Part shown: piece after piece, positions 6,814-11,330 of the stretch
Layout of the letters: each line of letters starts with the position of its first letter
Position numbering within the stretch: position 1 is the stretch's first letter
Origin: Candidatus Nomurabacteria bacterium
GTDB taxonomy: Bacteria > Patescibacteriota > Minisyncoccia > Phycocordibacterales > PALSA-1337
DNA: 11,330 nucleotides
Direction: 5' to 3'
Assembly: GCA_943349555.1 (NCBI GenBank)
Contig: CALQZK010000017.1
Coordinates: 1 to 11,330 of the forward strand
Translations under genes and position numbers: made by a program
The notes under the pieces: model-generated
What the model was told of the DNA's origin: nothing
Database searches by the model: none
The model's input: only the letters and a program-made list of their open reading frames with translations

Positions 6814-7854
6814 ATGACAAAAATCACAAAACTAGATAAATCACGCGTAGAGATTACGGGTTCTATTTCTGCTGACACCTTCGAATCTTTCAGAAAAAAG
6901 GCTTTGGAAAATATAAATAATGAAGTCACCATAGACGGCTTCCGCAAAGGCAAAGTTCCAGAAGCCACCCTCGTGGCAAAAGTAGGGGAGATGAATATTA
7001 TGGAGGAAATGGCGGAACTAGCACTCTCGCAAGCATATCCGAAAATTGTCATCGATGAAAAGATTGATGCCATTGGTCGGCCAGAAATCCAAATTACAAA
7101 AATTGCAAAAGGCAATCCTCTTGAGTTTAAAATTATTACTGCGGTTGTGCCGGAAGTGAAGCTTGGGGATTATAAGAAAATTGCAAAAGAAGAGAAGGGA
7201 AAGAAAAGTGAAATTGCGGAAGTAACGGAGAAAGAAGTTGCTGATGCAATTTTAAATATCCGAAGATCGAGAGCCGACCATAGCGGACATGATCATGAGA
7301 AAATGTCTGCCACTGAACATGAGAAGGCGGTGGATGCTTCCCTGCCAGAGTTCGACGATGCTTTCGTAAAGTCTCTTGGAAATTTTACCGATATAGCTGA
7401 CTTCAAGGCAAAAATCAAAGTGATGATTGCAGAAGAAAAAAAGAATAAGGAAAAAGATAAGAAGAGGATCTCTATTTCAGACAAGCTCATCGAGACATGT
7501 CTCATGGAGCTTCCTGACATCCTAGTAGACAGCGAGCTTGGAAGAATGGAATCACAATTCTCCGATGATGTTGCCCGCATGGGGGTAAAGATCGAAGACT
7601 ATATGAAGCATGCGAAGAAAACAATTGAAGACTTGAGAAAAGACTGGAGACCTCATGCGGAGAAGAAAGCAAAATTGCAATTAATTTTAAATAAAATAGC
7701 TGAGGCAGAAAAAATTATTGTTGATCCAAAAGAAATAGAAAGTGAAGTTAATCTTATTGTAGAACATTACAAAGATGCAGACAGAGAACGCGCAGCTGTG
7801 TATGCAGAAACTGTGCTGATGAATGAGAGAGTGTTTAAATTTTTGGAGAGCTAG
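6814..7854 (+). CDS. tig: Trigger factor lacking the PPIase domain
   Basis: Trigger factor is the ribosome-bound chaperone that meets nascent chains at the exit tunnel. The N-terminal ribosome-binding domain (about 1-115) is complete, with the signature GFRKGKVPEA at 42-51. The helix VTEKEVADAILNIRRSRA (137-154) matches the segment that normally precedes the FKBP-type PPIase domain, and LPEFDDAFVKSLG (177-189) matches the start of the C-terminal chaperone arms. Between them there are only about 22 residues, including an HSGHDHE patch, instead of the roughly 90-residue PPIase domain. The total of 346 residues against about 430 fits this deletion. The frame is open throughout, so this is a compact form and not a broken gene. 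It ends 10 bases before the convergent rsmE stop. No Shine-Dalgarno is present. Chaperone activity without prolyl isomerisation is inferred. Confidence 0.93.
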   Translation: MTKITKLDKSRVEITGSISADTFESFRKKALENINNEVTIDGFRKGKVPEATLVAKVGEMNIMEEMAELALSQAYPKIVIDEKIDAIGRPEIQITKIAKGNPLEFKIITAVVPEVKLGDYKKIAKEEKGKKSEIAEVTEKEVADAILNIRRSRADHSGHDHEKMSATEHEKAVDASLPEFDDAFVKSLGNFTDIADFKAKIKVMIAEEKKNKEKDKKRISISDKLIETCLMELPDILVDSELGRMESQFSDDVARMGVKIEDYMKHAKKTIEDLRKDWRPHAEKKAKLQLILNKIAEAEKIIVDPKEIESEVNLIVEHYKDADRERAAVYAETVLMNERVFKFLES

Positions 7855-7864
7855 AAGATTTAGC

Positions 7865-8569
7865 TTAAAACACTAACTGCGCCAATGCCGCCACCACGGC
7901 CGTTTCCGCTCGCAGAACTTGCGGACCAAGATTCCTGACCGCCATGCCACTCTTGTGAAACATCTCTATCTCTTCCGGAGTCCACCCCCCTTCCGGTCCG
8001 ATGAAAGCACTAATTACAGCCTCCTTTGAGAATTCTTCTTTTTTAAATATTTCTCCATCGGTATGAAACGCTATAACGACAGGTGTTTTACTTTTTGAGA
8101 GAGTAATCGCATCATCCAAATTCAAAATGTCGGCAATTTCGGGGATCGTTGCCCTACCACTTTGCTCACAAGCTTCTACGCTTATTCTTTTTAGTCTATC
8201 AGTATTTAAATCCTTCTTTTCACTCCTAGCAGAAATTACCGGAATAATATGCGTCACGCCCAGCTCCGTTCCCTTTTCCACAATCCATTCAAATTTATCT
8301 TTCTTCACAATAGAAGCGAATAAATAAACTTCTCTTTTTGGTAAAATATTATTCACCGTTTTTTTCTTGACATCGCAAATTATGGTATAATTGTCGTATC
8401 CAATAATTACAACTTCATATTCAAAGCCGGAATTGTCAAAGATTATTATATTATCACCGGGTTTCCGTTTTACAACCCTCTGCAATTGTTCGCCTATACC
8501 ACTTGAAGCAATCCTAATTTGATCAGCATTTCCAACGGTTTCCTCGATGTAGAACCTGTGTAACTTCAT
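7865..8569 (-). CDS. rsmE: 16S rRNA (uracil1498-N3)-methyltransferase RsmE
   Basis: RsmE methylates N3 of U1498 in 16S rRNA, close to the decoding site, using S-adenosylmethionine. The 234-residue protein has the usual two parts: an N-terminal PUA-like RNA-binding domain (about 1-72, starting MKLHRFYIEE) and a C-terminal SPOUT methyltransferase with a trefoil knot. Family motifs are all present: EKGTELGV at 98-105, EACEQSGRA at 132-140, IGPEGGWTPEE at 190-200, and LGPQVLRAETA at 214-224, which forms the cofactor-binding knot. It is convergent with tig and divergent from clpP, separated from the latter by only 36 bases. A good promoter fits in that gap and predicts a nearly leaderless transcript. 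The gene looks intact. Confidence 0.96.
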   Translation of the reverse strand: MKLHRFYIEETVGNADQIRIASSGIGEQLQRVVKRKPGDNIIIFDNSGFEYEVVIIGYDNYTIICDVKKKTVNNILPKREVYLFASIVKKDKFEWIVEKGTELGVTHIIPVISARSEKKDLNTDRLKRISVEACEQSGRATIPEIADILNLDDAITLSKSKTPVVIAFHTDGEIFKKEEFSKEAVISAFIGPEGGWTPEEIEMFHKSGMAVRNLGPQVLRAETAVVAALAQLVF

Positions 8570-8576
8570 GTACTCA

Positions 8577-8605
8577 ATTTTATATCAGTTGGAGACGGTT
8601 GCCAA
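8577..8605 (-). promoter_or_regulatory. Putative rsmE promoter (TTGGCA, 17-bp spacer, TAAAAT)
   Basis: On the minus strand TTGGCA (8605-8600) and TAAAAT (8582-8577) are spaced by 17 bp, each matching the sigma-70 consensus at five of six positions. The -10 box ends 7 bases before the rsmE ATG (8569), so the predicted transcript would begin at or within a base or two of the start codon. The -35 box abuts the clpP start codon at 8606. Confidence 0.6.
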
Positions 8606-9205
8606 ATGCCATATAACATGTATTATTCATACATGCTTATTCCAACAGTCATAGAGAAAACAAATTTCGGTGAAAGGGCTTATGACATCTATTCACGCCT
8701 ACTAAAGGAGAATGTTATTTTCCTTGCGGGACCGATAGACGACCATATGGCAAATATCATAATTGCTCAGCTTCTTTTCCTGCAATTCGAAGATTCTAAG
8801 AAAGATATTAATCTCTACATCAACTCCCCCGGCGGTTCTGTGACTTCTACTCTAGCAATTATCGATACGATGAATCATATTAAAAATCCTGTCTCTACAA
8901 CATGCGTCGGTATCGCGGCCTCTGGTGCAGCGCTTATATTGTCTGCAGGAGCGAAAGGTAAGAGATTTGCCCTTCCAAATTCTGAAGTTATGATCCACCA
9001 GCCACTAGGCGGAGCAGAGGGTCAGGCATCGGATATAGAGATCAGTGCCAAGCATATATTAAAAATGCGTGAGAATCTAAACAAAATCCTGGCAAAGAAC
9101 ACTGGCCAGCCAGTTTCTAAAATCGATAAAGATGTTGATCGCGATTTCTTCATGGACGCAGAAGAAGCGAAAAAATATGGTCTCATTGACAAGGTTCTAG
9201 GATAG
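8606..9205 (+). CDS. clpP: ATP-dependent Clp protease proteolytic subunit ClpP
   Basis: ClpP is the serine peptidase whose double heptameric ring degrades proteins fed in by ClpX or other AAA+ partners. The catalytic triad is Ser106 (GIAASGAAL), His131 (VMIHQPLGG) and Asp180 (DRDFFMDA). Their spacing of 25 and 49 residues equals that of the Escherichia coli enzyme. INSPGGSVTSTLAI (72-85) is the conserved oxyanion and substrate-strand region. The length of 199 is normal. The ATG at 8606 has a GGAG (8591-8594) 11 bases upstream; Met10 (8633) begins LIPTVIEKTNFGERAYDIYSR, where many homologues start, and is a credible alternative. The upstream neighbour rsmE is divergent; rny follows 158 bases downstream on the same strand. 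No Clp ATPase gene is in the window. Confidence 0.97.
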   Translation: MPYNMYYSYMLIPTVIEKTNFGERAYDIYSRLLKENVIFLAGPIDDHMANIIIAQLLFLQFEDSKKDINLYINSPGGSVTSTLAIIDTMNHIKNPVSTTCVGIAASGAALILSAGAKGKRFALPNSEVMIHQPLGGAEGQASDIEISAKHILKMRENLNKILAKNTGQPVSKIDKDVDRDFFMDAEEAKKYGLIDKVLG

Positions 9206-9339
9206 TTATACGATAAGCGCATTACTGGAATAATTACCGTAGGTTGCTTTTTCGGAAACTTTTAGAACTTAAATAAATCACCTTGCCCCGACACGATCAG
9301 AATAGACAGAAGAATAGATACATTAAAGACTTTTAGTCC

Positions 9340-9363
9340 GGAGGAGCGAATCTGCATTCGCAT
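9340..9363 (+). promoter_or_regulatory. Shine-Dalgarno followed by a hairpin just before the rny start
   Basis: GGAGGA (9340-9345) is the strongest ribosome-binding sequence in the window, but it lies 18 bases before the rny ATG at 9364, too far for normal use. The gap is almost exactly filled by a perfect inverted repeat: GCGAAT (9346-9351), loop CTGC, ATTCGC (9356-9361). If folded, only two unpaired bases would remain between the helix and the ATG. Alternatively, an in-frame CTG at 9352, 6 bases after the Shine-Dalgarno, could start translation. Confidence 0.65.
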
Positions 9364-10893
9364 ATGTCATTAAAATTAGTTGCATTACTTTTAAGCCTTG
9401 CCGGCTTGGCCGGACTTGGAATAGGCTATTATCTTCGACTTATCATCTCCCTTGGAAAGAAGGGCTCTATGGAGCTGGAAATAAAGGAAATGATCCTGAC
9501 AGCAAAAGAAGAGGCCAAGAAAATAACGACCGAAGCTGAAGCCAAGACCCAACAGTTCCTGGACAAAGCTCGCGTAGAGATAAAGGAAAAAGAGGATAAG
9601 ATACAGCAGGCTGAAGCACGTTTGATAAAAAAGGAGGATTTGCTTGATAAACGCCAAACAGATATAGACAAAGAAGTGGAATTGATAAAAATCCGCATTG
9701 CCGAAATAAAAACGATCAGAGAAAAAGCCGATAAACTGGAGCTTGATAAAACAGAGGCCCTGCAGAAAGCAGCGAATATGAGCCTGGAAGAGGCTAGGAA
9801 AGAAATTTTCCAGACTATCGAGAAGAATTCCGAGAAAGATATCCTGGCTCGCATGGCCAAGCTGGACCAAAGTGGAGAAGATATGCTGGAGAACAAGGCT
9901 AAGGATATATTGGCAATTTCCATCCAGCGCCTTTCCAATTCCGTAGCTTCGGACATTATGTCTACCTCTGTATCTATTCCAAATGATGAGATAAAGGGAA
10001 AAATTATAGGAAAAGAAGGAAGGAATATAAAAGCCTTTGAAAGAATGACTGGAGTGGAAGTCATAGTCGATGATACGCCTGGAAACATCACAATTTCTTC
10101 ATTTGATCCTGTGCGCAGGCATATTGCCAAAGTTGCGCTGGAGGAATTGATCAAAGACGGCAGAATCCAGCCAGCGAAGATAGAGAAAATTGTGCAGGAA
10201 GCCCAGGCAGGCATCAACAAGACAATAAAAGAAAAGGGCGAGCAAGCTGCCTATGAATGCGGAGTTATAGGGCTTGATCTTCGCATTCTCCTCATACTCG
10301 GACGTCTGCACTTCCGTACTAGCTATGGTCAGAATGTCCTCCAACATTCTATAGAGATGTCGCATATTGCAGGAATGATAGCCGAAGAAATAGGGGCAAA
10401 TGTGGCTGTGGCTAAGGCCGGTGCCCTTCTCCACGACCTAGGCAAAGCTCTGGATCATGAAGTTGTCGGTACACATGTGGAAATTGGACGCAGAATATTG
10501 CAGAAATTTGGAGCCAGCGAAGATATTGTGAAGGCAATGCAGGCTCATCATGAAGAATATCCTTACGAAACTGTGGAATCCCGCATTGTCCAATCCGCCG
10601 ATGCCATATCTGGAGCACGTCCTGGAGCAAGGCGAGACAGCATAGAAAATTACTTGAAAAGGCTTGGAGACCTGGAAGCCATTGCTAATAACTTCAAAGG
10701 CGTGGAAAAATCCTATGCCCTCCAGGCAGGCCGGGAAATCCGCATTTTCGTCACCCCAGAGGCGATTACTGACTTGGAAGCTCGCAATCTAGCTAGAGAT
10801 ATAGCCATTAAAATAGAAAAGGACTTGAAATACCCTGGGGAAATAAAAATCACAGTGATAAGAGAGACTCGAGCCATAGAATTTGCTAGATAG
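9364..10893 (+). CDS. rny: Ribonuclease Y (membrane-anchored endoribonuclease)
   Basis: RNase Y is the main decay-initiating endonuclease in many bacteria that lack RNase E. The 509-residue protein has the full family layout: an N-terminal membrane anchor (about 4-28, with the Gly-rich GLAGLGIGYYL), a long Lys/Glu-rich coiled coil (about 35-165), a KH RNA-binding domain with GKIIGKEGRN at 212-221, and a metal-dependent HD domain with the His-Asp pair at 357-358 (LLHDLGKA) plus likely ligands His328, His371, His395-His396 and Asp413. Length is close to the 520 residues of the Bacillus subtilis protein. The preceding 158-bp gap shows no convincing promoter or terminator, so read-through from clpP is possible. 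The start at 9364 is chosen because the membrane helix follows at once; its ribosome-binding site is unusual, with a hairpin in the spacer. Confidence 0.97.
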   Translation: MSLKLVALLLSLAGLAGLGIGYYLRLIISLGKKGSMELEIKEMILTAKEEAKKITTEAEAKTQQFLDKARVEIKEKEDKIQQAEARLIKKEDLLDKRQTDIDKEVELIKIRIAEIKTIREKADKLELDKTEALQKAANMSLEEARKEIFQTIEKNSEKDILARMAKLDQSGEDMLENKAKDILAISIQRLSNSVASDIMSTSVSIPNDEIKGKIIGKEGRNIKAFERMTGVEVIVDDTPGNITISSFDPVRRHIAKVALEELIKDGRIQPAKIEKIVQEAQAGINKTIKEKGEQAAYECGVIGLDLRILLILGRLHFRTSYGQNVLQHSIEMSHIAGMIAEEIGANVAVAKAGALLHDLGKALDHEVVGTHVEIGRRILQKFGASEDIVKAMQAHHEEYPYETVESRIVQSADAISGARPGARRDSIENYLKRLGDLEAIANNFKGVEKSYALQAGREIRIFVTPEAITDLEARNLARDIAIKIEKDLKYPGEIKITVIRETRAIEFAR

Positions 10894-10921
10894 TCAACTC
10901 TGTTGTCCTATTCTACCGCTA

Positions 10922-10949
10922 TTGCGCATAAAATGGCTTCATATATAAT
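10922..10949 (+). promoter_or_regulatory. Putative promoter of the HU gene (TTGCGC, 16-bp spacer, TATAAT)
   Basis: TTGCGC (10922-10927) and a perfect TATAAT (10944-10949) are separated by 16 bp. Transcription would start near 10956, giving a leader of about 35 bases before the HU ATG. It lies in the 97-bp gap after rny and would give the HU gene its own transcript. Confidence 0.55.
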
Positions 10950-10967
10950 GATATGGAGGTTAGGAAC

Positions 10968-10984
10968 AATTATTAATAATAATT
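10968..10984 (+). repeat. A/T-only inverted repeat in the HU leader
   Basis: AATTATT (10968-10974), AAT, AATAATT (10978-10984) is a perfect inverted repeat ending 6 bases before the HU ATG. The stem would be weak as RNA, so it is more likely an unstructured, A/U-rich ribosome entry region or a DNA-binding site. The same 14-mer ATTAATAATAATTA (10972-10985) also occurs at 6384-6397, before the small membrane-protein gene. Confidence 0.4.
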
Positions 10985-10990
10985 ACAACT

Positions 10991-11263
10991 ATGAATAAAG
11001 CAGGAATTGTAGACGCAGTCCATGCAGTATTAGGAGGAACAAAGGTTCAGGCAGAGCAGGCCGTAGAAGCGATGATGAACTCAATCATCGATTCTCTAAA
11101 GAAAGGTGAGGAAGTTTCTATCGCTGGCCTAGGAATCTTCTCCGTCAAGCAGAGAGCAGCTCGCGATGCGCGAAATCCCCGCACAGGAGAAGCTATCAAG
11201 GTTGCCGCAATGAAAGTGCCAAAATTCCGAGCCGCAAAGGCTTTGAAGGACGCAGTGAAATAA
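10991..11263 (+). CDS. hup: HU-family nucleoid DNA-binding protein
   Basis: HU is a small basic dimer that bends and compacts DNA. The 90-residue length is exactly that of the family. The N-terminal helices (MNKAGIVDAVHAVLGGTKVQ onward) form the dimer core, followed by the signature GLGIFSVKQRAARDARNPRTGE (46-67) and the DNA-inserting Arg-Asn-Pro (61-63) at the arm tip, and a C-terminal KVPKFRAAKALKDAVK helix. The PG found in many homologues (KFKPGKAL) is replaced by Ala-Ala at 81-82, a minor change. It has its own probable promoter upstream and a strong intrinsic terminator downstream, so it is probably monocistronic. A GGAGGT at 10955-10960 is 30 bases before the ATG and cannot serve as its normal Shine-Dalgarno. 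HU and IHF-type members are not always separable by sequence alone; HU is favoured. Confidence 0.95.
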   Translation: MNKAGIVDAVHAVLGGTKVQAEQAVEAMMNSIIDSLKKGEEVSIAGLGIFSVKQRAARDARNPRTGEAIKVAAMKVPKFRAAKALKDAVK

Positions 11264-11273
11264 TACACATAGA

Positions 11274-11285
11274 TCGCTCGAGCGA
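11274..11285. repeat. Perfect 12-bp palindrome downstream of the HU gene
   Basis: TCGCTCGAGCGA is identical on both strands and lies 10 bases after the HU stop codon. It could be a two-fold protein-binding site or a small 4-bp stem with a TCGA loop in the message. There is no T-run after it, so it is not itself a terminator. Confidence 0.5.
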
Positions 11286-11302
11286 ATTATGAGTAGCAAG
11301 AG

Positions 11303-11330
11303 ACCGCCTTAGTTATAAACTGGCGGTTTT
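11303..11330 (+). terminator. Intrinsic terminator of the HU gene
   Basis: ACCGCC (11303-11308) pairs with GGCGGT (11322-11327). Inside it, AGTT and AACT add four more pairs around an ATA loop with a TT bulge. A run of T follows (from 11327) and continues to the window edge. It is a strong rho-independent terminator. Confidence 0.88.

Noticed and set aside
7849..7865. AGCTA/TAGCT inverted repeat between the convergent tig and rsmE genes as a bidirectional terminator
   Set aside because: The stem has only five mostly weak pairs and there is no T-run on either strand.
9206..9339. Possible small RNA or riboswitch in the 158-bp gap between clpP and rny
   Set aside because: Only an 8-bp direct repeat ACTTTTAG (9258-9265 and 9329-9336) was found; no stable fold, promoter or known riboswitch pattern could be supported by eye.
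9429..10220. 263-residue open frame on the minus strand, antisense to rny
   Set aside because: It is the shadow of the RNase Y coiled coil and KH domain; its Ser/Phe/Ile-rich product has no motif.
10948..10998. Short upstream frame (16 codons from the ATG at 10948) overlapping the HU start
   Set aside because: It would begin inside the predicted -10 box and has no ribosome-binding site, so it would not be on the HU transcript.

Overview
The window looks like a chromosomal segment from a Candidate Phyla Radiation bacterium, most likely a Parcubacteria-type Patescibacterium. This is an inference from several things seen together: moderate-to-low GC, tightly packed single-copy housekeeping genes, a pilB-pilC-prepilin cluster with a PilB that lacks the zinc tetracysteine motif, a trigger factor without its PPIase domain, mostly Shine-Dalgarno-free starts, and two small envelope proteins of no named family. 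No rRNA, tRNA, CRISPR array, insertion sequence or phage gene was seen. No gap between genes exceeds 160 bp. The genetic code is standard in the sense that no gene has an in-frame TGA, and none of the twelve visible stop codons is TGA either (eight TAA, four TAG).

Left part (1-3893, minus strand): a type IV pilus operon read right to left. It holds the extension ATPase PilB, the inner-membrane platform protein PilC, and two overlapping prepilin-like minor pilins; the last runs off the left edge of the window. These would assemble and power a surface pilus.

Middle (3843-6766): a short divergent promoter region with a conspicuous hairpin separates pilB from nusA (plus strand). nusA is followed by a family I inorganic pyrophosphatase. 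Next come a secreted, Lys/Glu/Ala-rich coiled-coil protein and a small single-pass membrane protein, both of unknown function, closed by a terminator-like hairpin.

Right part (6814-11330): trigger factor (tig) converges on rsmE (minus strand, 16S rRNA m3U1498 methyltransferase). rsmE is divergent from clpP, which is followed by rny (RNase Y) and an HU-family DNA-binding protein. A clear intrinsic terminator lies at the right edge. The theme is core information processing and quality control: transcription elongation, rRNA modification, nascent-chain folding, proteolysis, mRNA decay and nucleoid structure.

No obviously new defence or metabolic system is present. The items most worth a second look are: a terminator-like hairpin in the nusA leader (possible autoregulation), a perfect hairpin placed exactly between a strong Shine-Dalgarno and the rny start codon, the PPIase-less trigger factor with a His-rich linker, a 12-bp tandem repeat upstream of the secreted coiled-coil gene, and that gene pair itself.
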